Part shown: positions 24,816 to 34,673 of the stretch, in pieces
Numbering within the stretch: position 1 is the first letter of the stretch
Layout of the letters: the number at the start of each line of letters is the position of its first letter
Source of the DNA: Prostheceraeus crozeri
Lineage: Eukaryota; Platyhelminthes; Polycladida; Euryleptidae
Direction of reading: 5' to 3'
Length of the DNA: 64,000 nucleotides
NCBI GenBank assembly: GCA_907163375.1
Contig: CAJQUW010003408.1
Coordinates: 182,430-246,429, forward strand
Program-made: the position numbers and the translations under genes
The notes under the pieces: generated by a model
What the model saw: the letters and a program-made list of their open reading frames with translations, nothing else
Databases searched by the model: none
Told to the model about the DNA's origin: nothing

Positions 24816-25154
24816 CTGTAGCTGCAGCAGACAGTACTAGAGAGACTGATCGAGGTATGGGAAGCCTTACCGTGGCTGCTGTGACGCATTTCAATCGATG
24901 CGTCGCTATTGTCTATCACACACGTACACCCCAGCACAAGATAGCTGCCAATGTTCAGTCATCATGGTATTCTCAGCATCACGTGATCCCTCACTCCCCT
25001 CCTCAGTGAACTTGTGGACTAGTAGTTTCAACGGCTGGTATATTGACAGCTTCACAGCACTTTCTCTGGCACCAAAGACCTTCGCCTTTGCTAGCTTAGT
25101 CAGAAATCTGGGTTTGCATGTCCTTTCCCTTTAGTAGTCCTTGATATATACATA

Positions 25155-27125
25155 CCGTAAATTCTCTAATAAGCGCCCCGGGGCCCTTATTTAAGTCGTG
25201 GTAATTCGGAGGGGGCGCTTAATAGAGAGAGGCGCTTAATATAACTTACGAGTTAGCATACCCGATGACCGATATAAATTCAAAAGAAAAAAGAAAACAT
25301 TTGACATTCTCCAATAACAATTTTTTTATTATATGATACTCGGTAATTCATACCCGCATACCGCGCGGCATTCAAAAAGGTTTGTACTGAAGCATTTACA
25401 GAAAAAAAATCTTCGAAAAACTTTGGTGAATGTTATTAATTCGTACATGTATATAGTGTTATTAATCATGTCTATAAAGATGTGAGTCAAGGTAAGCTTA
25501 CCGGTCAATAAAGCTCACTCAGAGTCAGAGTCGTAGGATTGGACACTTTCATCACTTGAGGACACTTCATCCTCAATGTTGATTTGTTCGATTGTCTCTC
25601 TGGCTGATTTCATTTGATCTTGCAACTGGAGCTGAGAAATGGCTCGAATTTCAGAATCATTTGAGCCGTCCAACGAGGATGTGAGTCCACATATTAGGAA
25701 AGATTTAACGATGAGCTCAGTACTTACTGATCTCCAGGCATCGACGACCCATTGACAGAGGAGCAGCTTGGGTGATGGACGTGGATTGCCAGACTTCGTC
25801 CGGTTTTCAGCCGAACAGCCAACTGAACTAGCCCACTCTTCGTAAAGTGCTGTATAGTGAGCCTTAAACGGTTTGTTCCAAGACACGTCTGGAGCCTGTA
25901 AAAGACCAGTGCAGCCGCCAGGAATCATGGCCACATCTGTCCGAGTTTTGCTTAGTCGCGACTTCACTGACCGTGTTTTGTGGCATCGGAATGCATCCCA
26001 TGCCAAAAGCCTTCGACCAAAGGCAAATGAGCCCCACACTTCGTTTAGCCACAGAATTGTTGTTTCTTCGTTCATCCAACCGTTGCTGGTCATTTTTACT
26101 ACTGCTCCTCGAAAATCTTTCAATTCTGGAGGCATGATTTTCCCTTTGAGAACAATAAAGGGAGGTAATTTCTTGCCATCAGCTATCGCTGCAAGAGTAA
26201 CGGTGAACTTGGCCTTTTGATAACCAGTTGCGAAAAGGCTAATCGTCTTTGATCCAACTTTGTCAATCGTAAAATCCTGCTGTGGATCAATCCAAACAGC
26301 GGTTTCGTCCGCTGCACCGATAGCAGAGTCACGATAAGCACAGTTTTTTCGAAGACCTTCGACGAAATTGATATAGCTAATCACCTTGTTGGCAATATCT
26401 TCGGGAGGTTTTTGCGCTACCGTTGTTCTTTTTCGGAGAGTCATGTGATTTCGGTTCAAAAATTTCTGTAACCATCCATCACTGGCCACGAACTTACTGG
26501 TATCGACATTCTCTTTTCCTTCGTAAAACTATTCTTTCGCCTTCCTTTGTATCATTTGTCTACTAACGCGAAGGCTTTGTTTTCGTTGAGTCGTAATCCA
26601 ATAAATCAATTTTTCTTCCATTTCTTCATTTGTAACAGGCCTACCTCCACCTGGTAGGCGTTAAAACTATTGTCTTCTTCACTACAGTTTTTAATTCACT
26701 CTCTCGTTTGCACCATTCTCTGATTCTCTTTACACAAACTCCATGAGTTCGAGCGGCAGCACGTTTCGACTGTGATTTCGCAGTTTTCACAGCTTGTAAT
26801 TTTTCTTCGACGGAGAAGGCTCTCAACTTCATGGCGCAGCGATGTCAAGAATAACAACGAAATGGAGATACTGGCGGACGTAGCAGGATTGATCAATAAT
26901 GACGTCTGCACCGATAAGTCAAATGATACTGTGTGTACTAGAGTCGCTTGTAGACAAGACCAATCATTAAAGAGGTCACCATGCGCGAGCGTTTTCCTCC
27001 CAAATGTAAGGCTAGAGTCTGAGACGAACCGATTGCATGAATTCCTTGAGAGAACACAGGATGTGGGGGCCCTTAATAGAGAGGGGCGCTTATTTGAGAG
27101 GGGGCCATTTATAGAGCATTTACGG
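25155..27125 (-). mobile_element. Pogo-type DNA transposon
   Basis: Flanked by TA at 25153-25154 and 27126-27127. The terminal inverted repeat starts CCGTAAAT.CTCTA on each side and is followed inward by GC-rich repeats containing AAGCGCCCC and GGGGCCC. A minus-strand DDE_1-type transposase occupies the interior. TA duplication plus a helix-turn-helix/DDE_1 protein place it in the pogo branch of Tc1/mariner. Its left end lies only 12 bp from the right end of the P element. Confidence 0.85.
25515..26832 (-). pseudogene. Pogo-like DDE_1 transposase, disrupted
   Basis: N-terminal helix-turn-helix: MKLRAFSVEEKLQAVKTAK, then KRAAARTHGVCVKRIREWCK. Next come GGGRPVTNEEMEEKLIYWI and a second DNA-binding segment ending VASDGWLQKFLNRN. 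The DDE_1 catalytic region has all three acids: GAADETAVWID, LLAWDAFRCH and QAPDVSWNKPFKAHY. The tail is acidic (SSSDESVQSYDSDSE), as in Jerky/Tigger-type proteins. There is a frameshift just before the GGGRP segment (near 26650) and one in-frame TAG between the two DNA-binding segments near 26530. Two lesions only, so the copy is fairly recent. Confidence 0.85.
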
Positions 27126-27152
27126 TATATCAAATCTCAACAGATGTAACCA

Positions 27153-27194
27153 CCACGAGACATGTTTCGGCCTGTTGGGCCTCATCAGTCGTGG
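27153..27194 (-). ncRNA. Hammerhead ribozyme (canonical core)
   Basis: Read on the minus strand: stem I CCACGA (27194-27189) pairs with TCGTGG (27158-27153); conserved CTGATGA at 27188-27182; stem II GGCC/GGCC closing CAACA (27181-27169); then GAAA and a minimal self-complementary stem III, ACATGT, with a GTC cleavage triplet directly before the stem I 3' strand. All invariant core positions are present. Minimal stem III is the form reported for PLE and retrozyme hammerheads, which often act as dimers. Confidence 0.85.
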
Positions 27195-27263
27195 GTAGGT
27201 TTGAACCAGCGACGTTGGAGCTAGAGGACGTGCAAGCATACCCTCTAACCACAAGGCCACCGG
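27192..27263 (-). other. tRNA-derived sequence with A and B boxes
   Basis: Minus strand: an A-box-like TGGCCTTGTGGTTAGAGG (27242-27259) and a perfect B box GGTTCAAACCT (27197-27207). The sequence just beyond the B box does not pair with the 5' end as an acceptor stem would; it runs directly into the hammerhead. This fits a tRNA-derived Pol III promoter of a SINE rather than a working tRNA. Confidence 0.65.
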
Positions 27264-27445
27264 ACCATCTGTTGAGAGCGTGAATTAGCCAGGATTCATT
27301 AGCATGCCATAGAATTGGCATTCATTAGCCAACAGGCCGAAACATGTCTCGTGGTGGTTACATCTGTTGAGATTTGATAAATTTATCAATTGCCAGGTTA
27401 CTTGTCTAAATATATATCTATATAAATTCAAGAAAACTTGATCAA

Positions 27446-27511
27446 GTTCACTGCATGTTACTATATTAGTTTCACGGATGGAGTACAACCGATCATCAGA
27501 CCGCAGTGAAC
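27446..27511 (-). ncRNA. PLE hammerhead ribozyme, minus copy
   Basis: Mirror of the ribozyme at 28321-28386; it differs from it only in the stem II loop. The core CTGATGA and GAAA and both strands of stem I (GTTCACTGC with GCAGTGAAC) are intact. Confidence 0.85.
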
Positions 27512-28320
27512 AAGAAGAAATTTCTACAGAAAAAACTGAAGATACACTATGAAATTCAAATGTTCAAGGTATAGATGTACATTGTGGCTTGAGGCTTGAT
27601 AATAAACATTTTCTTCGATGTCTACACTTTGAGACGATTTCATTTTTCTTATTGAGGAGATTGCTTTCTTTTGAAGTGGCTATAAAATATTTCTCTGAGA
27701 GACAAAGACTGCAATACGCCATCACCGTAGTAATAGGGCTATGATGTACAACTTTCCATTTAATTTCATAGTTTACACTTTGGTCATTGAGAGTCCATGC
27801 ATACTTTGATAGTGAAGTTTCATTCATATAATTGATATTCGTGAACGCCTTTTTATGATTGCAATATCTTGTCTTGAAATCTCCTTCGCACATTCCATAA
27901 TACGTTTTTTCTTCTTGTCTTTCTGTAGTAATATTAGCTTCATAAACAATTGATTTCTGTAGACAGTTCCCGTTCAATTGACATTTTTCCTTAATGCGGC
28001 CGTTACATGAATTAGAATTTTGTTTTACATTTTCTGTTGCTTAATGTAGAATTTTTGAGTTCTATGAAATTAAATGGAAAGTTGTACATCATAGCCCTAT
28101 TACTAAGGTGATCTGTATTGCAGTCTTTGTCTCTCAGAGAAATATTTTATAGCCACTTCAAAAGAAAGCAATCTCCTCAATAAGAAAAATGAAATCGTCT
28201 CAAAGTGTAGACATCGAAGAAAATGTTTATTATCAAGCCTCAAGCCACAATGTACATCTATACCTTGAACATTTGAATTTCATAGTGTATCTTCAGTTTT
28301 TTCTGTAGAAATTTCTTCTT

Positions 28321-28386
28321 GTTCACTGCGGTCTGATGATCGGTTGTATTCCATCCGTGAAACTAATATAGTAACATGCAGTGAAC
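28321..28386 (+). ncRNA. PLE hammerhead ribozyme, plus copy
   Basis: Stem I: GTTCACTGC (28321-28329) with GCAGTGAAC (28378-28386), with an internal loop and two inner pairs. Core CTGATGA (28333-28339). Stem II of three G-C pairs closing a long loop. GAAA (28359-28362). Stem III of four pairs, ACTA/TAGT, around an ATA loop, followed by the GTA cleavage triplet at 28371-28373. Every required core base is present: a type I hammerhead with short stem III. Confidence 0.88.
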
Positions 28387-28537
28387 TTGATCAAGTTTTC
28401 TTGAATTTATAATGCTCTATTATTACTAACAGTATTGAGCACTTTGAAAACAATTATTAGAACAACATCTGCTTGATATACTTCAATTATACATATATAT
28501 AATGTAAAAAGAGGTTATCCAAAAATGGTCAAAAATA

Positions 28538-28938
28538 ATTCCAATAAAAAGGCAAAAGAAAAACAATCTTGACTGCAGGTACCCTGACTAGTTACGTCCC
28601 TTCTTGGGACTTCTCAAATGGTTAATGATATATTTTTGAAATCAAAATAATAGCATCATTAAGCTATTACACGCACATAGACATAAAATTGATGACATAA
28701 GATATATAGTATAAGTTTATATAAGATATATATATCGTGGGCCTAGCTATGGCCATTAACTTATACTATATATCTTATGTCATCAATTTTATGTCTATGT
28801 GCGTGTAATAGCTTAATGATGCCATTATTTTGATTTCAAAAATATATCATTAACCCTTTGAGAAGTCCCAAGAAGGGACGTAACTAGTCAGGGTACCTGC
28901 AGTCAAGATTGTTTTTCTTTTGGCTTTTTATTGGAATT
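28538..28938. repeat. Inverted pair of another PLE-like 3' end (family B)
   Basis: Arms of about 180 bp at 28538-28720 and 28757-28938 in inverted orientation. Each holds GAGAAGTCCCAAGAAGGGAC followed by GTAACTAGTC, which resembles a degenerate hammerhead (stem II GTCCC/GGGAC, then G.AACTAGTC). No coding sequence. Flanked by AT-repeat stretches. Confidence 0.65.
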
Positions 28939-28989
28939 ATATATATATATATTATTGCAAAGATAGGCATCCTGAGTAAAATGTTTTTC

Positions 28990-30410
28990 AGAACTAAAAG
29001 TGCTTCAGGACAATTTAAGTATTATTATTAACCAAAACAAGTTAAAATAATAAAAGTACAAATTTTCAAACTGTAGCTACAGTCGGTCATCAGGTAAAAG
29101 GATGATGCAAAGGAATTAAAATGAGAGAAATGATGGAAGTTCAAAATCAAGATATCTGTTGTCTGAGATGTAAGAAGATATCATCGATATTGATACGACG
29201 ATTAATAGAGGAGTCTGATGAGTACCACGCCTCCATGAATTCCCGACCTCTTTTATGACTGCAGAAATTCAGCGGTTTGGTTCCCTTCCAATAGAAGACG
29301 TGTCCACTTTCAGCCGAGTGTGTTGCTATTTGAGAGCGCGGATCAATCCTCTTAACTGCGAGCTACGTGTTCATGTATACGCGTGGATAGTTGTTTGCTG
29401 GTATGTCCAATGTAATCATGTCTACAGTTACAGCAAGGAATTCTGTAGATTACATCTCTCCTCTCCATTTCAGGTGCCTGTTTCTTTGGTTTTACCAGTT
29501 GACCTTTTATTGTTGATGTTGGTTTGTGAGCAATATTCAGTCCATGTTTTTTCAATAACCTGGTTGTTGTCTCTGACACCCCTTGTATGTATGGCAATGA
29601 ATACCATTTTTCGTTTTCTTTCTCTTGCTTCATTTGTTCTTTTGTCTTGCTATTTTTCTTTGTCTTATTTGTTTGATGTTTTTTCCACGTTGTCTCAACA
29701 TAGCGTTTAGGATATCCATTTCTTTGGAATAAGTCAATTAGGAAATCTGTTTAATTCCTTTTTAAATAGTCATTGCTGCAATAGGTATCTATTCTGTTGA
29801 ATAATGTTCTGATGCAATCCTTTTTATGTACATCGGGGTGGTTGCTATCAAAGTGTAGAATTGAACCTGCATATGCTTGTTTCCGATATACAAAAACCAA
29901 AGAAACCAAAGAAACAGGCACCTGAAATGGAGAAGAGAGATGTAATCTACAGAATTCCTTGCTGTAACTGTAGACATGATTACATTGGACATACCAGCAA
30001 ACAACTATCCACGCGTATACATGAACACGTAGCTCGCAGTTAAGAGGATTGATCCGCGCTCTCAAATAGCAACACACTCGGCTGAAAGTGGACACGTCTT
30101 CTATTGGAAGGGAACCAAACCGCTGAATTTCTGCAGTCATAAAAGAGGTCGGGAATTCATGGAGGCGTGGTACTCATCAGACTCCTCTATTAATCGTCGT
30201 ATCAATATCGATGATATCTTCTTACATCTCAGACAACAGATATCTTGATTTTGAACTTCCATCATTTCTCTCATTTTAATTCCTTTGCATCATCCTTTTA
30301 CCTGATGACCGACTGTAGCTACAGTTTGAAAATTTGTACTTTTATTATTTTAACTTGTTTTGGTTAATAATAATACTTAAATTGTCCTGAAGCACTTTTA
30401 GTTCTGAAAT
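28990..30410. mobile_element. PLE remnants, tail-to-tail inverted pair (family C)
   Basis: Minus copy from about 29890 down to 28990 and plus copy about 29885-30410. The minus copy encodes the end of the reverse transcriptase (YRKQAYAGSILHFDSNHPDV), then WYSLPYIQGVSETTTRLLKK, and a GIY-YIG nuclease start (VIYRIPCCNCRHDYIGHTSK). The plus copy repeats only the nuclease segment and the 3' region. Both end outward in the same sequence with CCTGATGACCGACTGTAGC and are bounded by (TA)n. Several stops interrupt both. Confidence 0.8.
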
Positions 30411-30433
30411 ATATATATATATATATATATATT
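30409..30433. repeat. (TA)n microsatellite
   Basis: Simple AT dinucleotide run at the outer edge of the family C PLE pair. Similar runs lie near 30693-30748, 31780-31804, 31934-31993 and 42280-42331, all at PLE block borders. Confidence 0.9.
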
Positions 30434-30469
30434 ACTTATATTAATTGAGTGTATTTAGGTAGCAAGTCA

Positions 30470-30692
30470 TTTCCTTACACATGTTTGAATTGTTCATCGT
30501 TTTGTAGCTTAAAACATTTTTGAAAGATTCGATCAGTTTTTCGATATTGTTCTTTTGTTTCGCCTTTTAATGATCTAAGTGCAATTACTGATATCCATTT
30601 TATTATATAAAAAATACACAATGTTTCGGACCTTGAAATACGGTCCATTCTCAAGTGATAAAAATAGTAAAAGTACAAATACGCTTAAAATT

Positions 30693-30751
<59 letters not shown>

Positions 30752-31560
30752 AAAAAAATTCAACGTAGTCTCAAGATAAAACTGTTTATTCACGAATTTT
30801 CGTCTACGACTTCATCAGAATTACTTCGTTCACCTGATGAAGTCTTAGACGAAAATTCGTGAATAAACAATTTTATCTTGAGACTACGTTGAATTTTTTT
30901 GATTTATCTATATTATTAAGTCTCATGGCGATTACTTATGATATATACATGTATGTATAAGAAGGAAAATATCTGTTAATAACTGTTATTTTCCTTCTTA
31001 TTTTGATCCATTTCTGATAATTCTTTTATACTATTATATATGTATATATGTTGATGAAACAGTCAATTCCTTTTGCATTAAAAATAGATCTTTCTTTTGT
31101 TTTTTGATTTCATGATCCACTAATTCTGAACGAAACTGTTCAGTGACCGTTTTGTTTTGCAGATTTTTATCATATAACTCAATTTTTGTGTATTTTGGAA
31201 CCAATTCATTTTTTTTTGCAAATGTTGTTGTAATTAATATCGTGATTTAATTTTATGCATTTATGCAAAGACCTTTCCGTTTTTCTATATTGACTTTTTT
31301 CTTCTGGCGATATTGTTCTCAAGATGATAAAAGAATGCCATTTGATGGTAAAGTAACTCATATTTTGCGACGTTTCGGACGGCAACGACCTGTCCATTTT
31401 CAAGCTGTCAATAACAAAATGCTGAAAATGAGATTTGAAATCTCTAAACTATGCATTTAAGCAGCGAAGACAAAATGATTAGATCATGGACCTTAACGAA
31501 AGCAAAATTATCAAACGTGCTGATATCAATAGTATACATGAAGATATCGTCTGAGTCAAT
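30470..31560. mobile_element. PLE remnants (families D and E)
   Basis: Two related minus-strand segments, 30475-30678 (WISVIALRSLKGETKEQYRK) and 31206-31403 (WHSFIILRTISPEEKSQYRK), share a frame and a hammerhead-like stretch (GGTCCGAAAC at about 30630; CCGTCCGAAACGTCGC at about 31380). Between them, 30743-30810 and 30834-30905 form an inverted pair sharing CTGATGAAGTC.TAGACGAAA. These are 5' or 3' terminal scraps of PLEs with no catalytic domain left. Confidence 0.6.
30834..30860 (+). ncRNA. Hammerhead-like core, partial
   Basis: CTGATGA, then A, a GTC/GAC stem and GAAA, then ATTC..GAAT. An inverted copy is at about 30785-30815. A closing stem I is not evident, so it is probably inactive. 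Confidence 0.4.
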
Positions 31561-31562
31561 AG

Positions 31563-31931
31563 TTATAGCACATTCAGATGCCTAGTGAGTCCTTTATCCT
31601 TAACATTGAGAGATGGGCATCGTTCCTTTATCAAAATGGCCTCGGCGATTTGAAAGCTGTTTGTCTCTGGGAATCTTGTCAGTACTTCCATTCTATCTAT
31701 AATCTGCTTCGGTTTGATGTTATGTTGTTCAATTGAGTGATTTTTGATGGATCCATTGTTTTCATGTTGCTTGCTCCTCATATATATATATATATATATA
31801 TATAAAGATAAATTAAAGAAATTCAACGCAGTCTCAAGATAAAATTGTTTATTCACGAATTTTATCTTGAGACTACGTTGCATTTTTTTAATTTATCTTT
31901 ATTATTAAGTCTGATGGCGATTACTTATGAT

Positions 31932-31932
<1 letters not shown>
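31563..31932 (-). mobile_element. PLE C-terminal remnant plus inverted 3' end
   Basis: The minus-strand frame includes FQIAEAILIKERCPSLN, the end-of-nuclease pattern seen in PLEs (EA..I....PSLN). Next to it, across a (TA)n run, are two short inverted pieces of the same 3' end found at 30743-30905 (GACTACGTTG.ATTTTTTT, then TATTATTAAGTCT.ATGGCG). Confidence 0.55.
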
Positions 31933-31997
<65 letters not shown>

Positions 31998-32240
31998 AAA
32001 TAATGAATGAAAACACTTCAAACTATTAATTCGCACGAGCGCTTTCTGGAATATATTTCCTTCTTCAGGTGCATAACAAATAGTGACATGTTGGAAAAAT
32101 TTGAATTACAATGTACATGCATGCATAGAAAACTGACAACGAAGAAATATGTATTCAGAAGTATATCATTGAAATTCTGTAATCGTGGAATAAGAATCAA
32201 TAGATATATAAAAAAGTAAAATGTAGATATACAATACAGC

Positions 32241-34673
32241 TTATGCACAATTGAGAGTAGGATGGAAAATATTTATAAAGTATTTTTCTTTGTTCTTACG
32301 TGTATTTATATCATCATCAAAAATTTTATAAAAGGGAAATATATAAAAACGGGATTTACCACAAGATTCAATATGCTCACTTAGATGTATTTGTCTGTAT
32401 ATTGGATGACTTATTTGTTGCTTGTGTACCCTCACTCTAGCACGGATCGTATTTCCTGTTTCGCCGATATAATATTCACCACAACCACAACAACTAATTA
32501 CATAAATTACATTTCTTGTTTCACATGACATGTTACTTTTCACTTTAAAAATCTTTCCCTTAAAATCAAATGAATCACCAGTCATAATATATTCGCAGGT
32601 TCCGCATCTCAAATTGTTGCACTTTCTTACACAGAATTGTTCATTAGACTCAAATTTAGATTTACAGATTATTGCTTTAATATTTTTAGGTTGACGTTTA
32701 CTTACAATGAATTGTTTTTGTTCAAAAATACTTTTAGTTTGAGGATCATCAAGAAGTAAAGAATTTATATGATTAACAATAGGAATAATATTTACATTGT
32801 TTGGATTATGAGCATGAACAAAAGCAATAGTATTGAATTCATCGGTATTATTCTTATTTTTGTTTTGTTGCTCTAGCAGAAAAGCACGACTCACAGATAA
32901 AGATCTTTTTATACCATCTTCAATCAAATTAAAAGGATATCCTTGATTCCGAAGAAATATTCTTAATTCATTTAGGCGTTCATCACGTAAAATATCATCA
33001 TTTACGATGGTGCAGATTCGTCTGGCCAAATTATATGGAATAGCACGCTTGATATGACGGGGATGACAAGATTCGAAACGCAAGTATTGATGAGTGTCCG
33101 TAGATTTATAATACATATCAGTAATAACACGGTTTTCTTTTCGAATGATTAAAATATCCAAAAATGCAATTTCGCAATCACTAACTTCCATTGTAAATGA
33201 AATATTTGGATCCAAATTATTCAATAAGTCTTTGAATGTGTCCAACCGATCAAGATCATAATCCCAAATTACGAAGCAGTCATCAAGATATCTTCGCCAT
33301 TTCTTGATTATGGAATTTGTAATTTCTTCACCCCACGTAAATACCATGGTTTCTTTCAATTTGACTTCTAAATATCTTAGGGTTAATGTTGCATAGCTGG
33401 GAGCCACCTTTGTCCCCATAGCAGTACCTTTTATCTGTTTATAATTATTGTTCGCGAATGAAAATGTATTACAAGTTAAGACCAGTTTCAAACTTTCGAT
33501 TATGAAATCTTGATTAATACGTCTATCAATTAATGTTGGATAGCGTTGTAGCCAATATTGAATGGCTTGTAACCCAAGATTATGAGGAATGTTAGTATAG
33601 AGGCTTATGACATCAAATGTAACAAATTTGGATTCTGAAGGAATGCTTTCAGGAAGATAATTAAGGAAATCAAAATCATCTTTCACATAACTTTCCACCA
33701 TTTTACAAAAAGGCTTAAGAATGATATCCAAAAAATGGCTCAATCTTTGAGTAGGACATTTTGGACCTCCGACAATAGGTCTGAATTTCAAGTCATCTGG
33801 ATTATGGCAGATCACATAGGATGAATTTTGTTTGTTAACAGCTGCTTTTATAATAGCAGACTTGTGAATTTTTGGCAATCCGTAGAAATTGCTGGTTTTG
33901 TATTCAAAATTTACCAAATAATCCTTTTCCTTTTTAGTCAACTTTATAGCTAGTGGACTTGAGATCAATTTTGTAATGGATTTCATGATTTTAGAGTCCT
34001 CATTTTCTGAAATATGTTCATAGAATGAACTATCATTAAGCATGTCAAGAATGCACATTTCGTAAAAGGTTTTATCCAAAATTGTCACAGCTCCACCTTT
34101 ATCAGCTTCTTTAATGATAATAGTTTTATCAGCTGCTAAAGTAAGCAAAGCGTTTTGTTCATCATTGTTTAAATTCGACTTGCTATTTTTCGGTATGTCT
34201 GATAAATCGAAACTTTCAAGAGCATCGCATAAGTTGTTCAAGAACTTATTCTGTCCTTTGTTAATACTGAACGTAGATTTATTTCTTACCATACTAGAAT
34301 GGTCCAATTCATTCTGATTTTCTACATTGTGAAAATATTCAGTAAGCTTTAATTTACGTATATAACTCTTTATATCAATTTTGAGTTCATCATTGTTATT
34401 TTTTGGAGTAGGACAATATTTCATTCCTTTACATAAAACATTAATCTCTGCATCACTTAATGTTCTTGAGGACAGGTTTAATACTTTCAAATCTTTTTGA
34501 CTTACTTTATCATCTGTGTCGATAGATAATTCAATTTCATCTTTTTCTTTACTTCCATTAATGTTGTCTTTTCTATATTTGAATTCAATATTTTCATTCA
34601 AAAGAATGTTTGATATGGTATCTTGTGGCCTTGAGTTTGTTTTCCTCCTCCTAAAAAATAATTCTGCCTCCAT
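32241..34673 (-). CDS. PLE ORF2: reverse transcriptase plus GIY-YIG endonuclease (unit 1)
   Basis: 810 codons, uninterrupted. Reverse transcriptase blocks in order: FRPIVGGPKCPTQRL (about residue 300), VTFDVISLYTNIPHNLGL (motif A), IKGTAMGTKVAPSYATL (motif B), WRRYLDDCFVIWDY (motif C, catalytic DD), IAFLDILIIRK. A Cys cluster, CVRKCNNLRCGTC, precedes the GIY-YIG nuclease (VIYVISCCGCGEYYIGETG, then RARVRVHKQ) and the conserved end HPTLNCA. Telomerase-related RT plus GIY-YIG defines Penelope-like elements. It overlaps ORF1 by 76 nt in the -1 frame; its ATG lies 15 nt before a slippery heptamer. It looks functional. Confidence 0.93.
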   Translation of the reverse strand: MEAELFFRRRKTNSRPQDTISNILLNENIEFKYRKDNINGSKEKDEIELSIDTDDKVSQKDLKVLNLSSRTLSDAEINVLCKGMKYCPTPKNNNDELKIDIKSYIRKLKLTEYFHNVENQNELDHSSMVRNKSTFSINKGQNKFLNNLCDALESFDLSDIPKNSKSNLNNDEQNALLTLAADKTIIIKEADKGGAVTILDKTFYEMCILDMLNDSSFYEHISENEDSKIMKSITKLISSPLAIKLTKKEKDYLVNFEYKTSNFYGLPKIHKSAIIKAAVNKQNSSYVICHNPDDLKFRPIVGGPKCPTQRLSHFLDIILKPFCKMVESYVKDDFDFLNYLPESIPSESKFVTFDVISLYTNIPHNLGLQAIQYWLQRYPTLIDRRINQDFIIESLKLVLTCNTFSFANNNYKQIKGTAMGTKVAPSYATLTLRYLEVKLKETMVFTWGEEITNSIIKKWRRYLDDCFVIWDYDLDRLDTFKDLLNNLDPNISFTMEVSDCEIAFLDILIIRKENRVITDMYYKSTDTHQYLRFESCHPRHIKRAIPYNLARRICTIVNDDILRDERLNELRIFLRNQGYPFNLIEDGIKRSLSVSRAFLLEQQNKNKNNTDEFNTIAFVHAHNPNNVNIIPIVNHINSLLLDDPQTKSIFEQKQFIVSKRQPKNIKAIICKSKFESNEQFCVRKCNNLRCGTCEYIMTGDSFDFKGKIFKVKSNMSCETRNVIYVISCCGCGEYYIGETGNTIRARVRVHKQQISHPIYRQIHLSEHIESCGKSRFYIFPFYKIFDDDINTRKNKEKYFINIFHPTLNCA

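Larger units (their letters stand above)
21717..25142 (-). mobile_element. P element (THAP-type), near full length but dead
   Basis: Perfect 28-bp terminal inverted repeats at 21717-21744 and 25115-25142, with weaker symmetry continuing inward (both sides carry GCTAGC.AAGGC about 30 bp further in). The flanks are AT dinucleotide repeats, so the 8-bp target duplication cannot be read reliably. The element carries one minus-strand transposase gene and a tandem repeat upstream of it. Length, termini and protein all fit the P superfamily. Confidence 0.85.
27128..27379. repeat. Inverted repeat enclosing a tRNA-like sequence and a hammerhead
   Basis: Arms at 27128-27179 and 27329-27379 are almost perfect inverted copies of about 50 bp. 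The loop holds a tRNA-like sequence (minus strand, 27192-27263) and the first half of a hammerhead ribozyme, whose second half lies in the left arm. The right arm repeats only the second half of the ribozyme. It looks like a SINE- or retrozyme-like element inserted as an inverted, partly truncated pair; the pogo right end abuts it. Confidence 0.75.
27420..28412. mobile_element. PLE remnants, tail-to-tail inverted pair (family A)
   Basis: Minus-strand copy at about 27420-28010 and inverted plus-strand copy at about 28054-28412. The minus copy encodes an endonuclease-like region (CLQKSIVYEANITT, YYGMCEGDFKTRYCNHKKAF, YEIKWKVVHH, CSLCLSEKYFI) that matches the GIY-YIG endonuclease tail of Penelope-like elements. 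Both copies end outward with the same 3' region containing a hammerhead ribozyme. The two arms are nearly identical, so the pair arose in one event or by recent conversion. No reverse transcriptase is left. Confidence 0.8.

Noticed and set aside
28595-28640. Family B hammerhead-like motif as an active ribozyme
   Set aside because: The core differs from CUGANGA...GAAA at key positions in both inverted copies, so I list it only as a degenerate relic.
30305-30360. CCTGATGACCG...GAAA stretch in PLE family C as an active hammerhead
   Set aside because: Stem II is offset from the core and no stem I or cleavage triplet is apparent.
28990-30410. Antisense open frames repeated in both arms (about 130-150 codons)
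   Set aside because: They are antisense shadows of the PLE endonuclease region, duplicated by the inverted repeat.
30693-30748. Frames rich in Tyr-Ile repeats
   Set aside because: Translation of (TA)n microsatellites, not genes.
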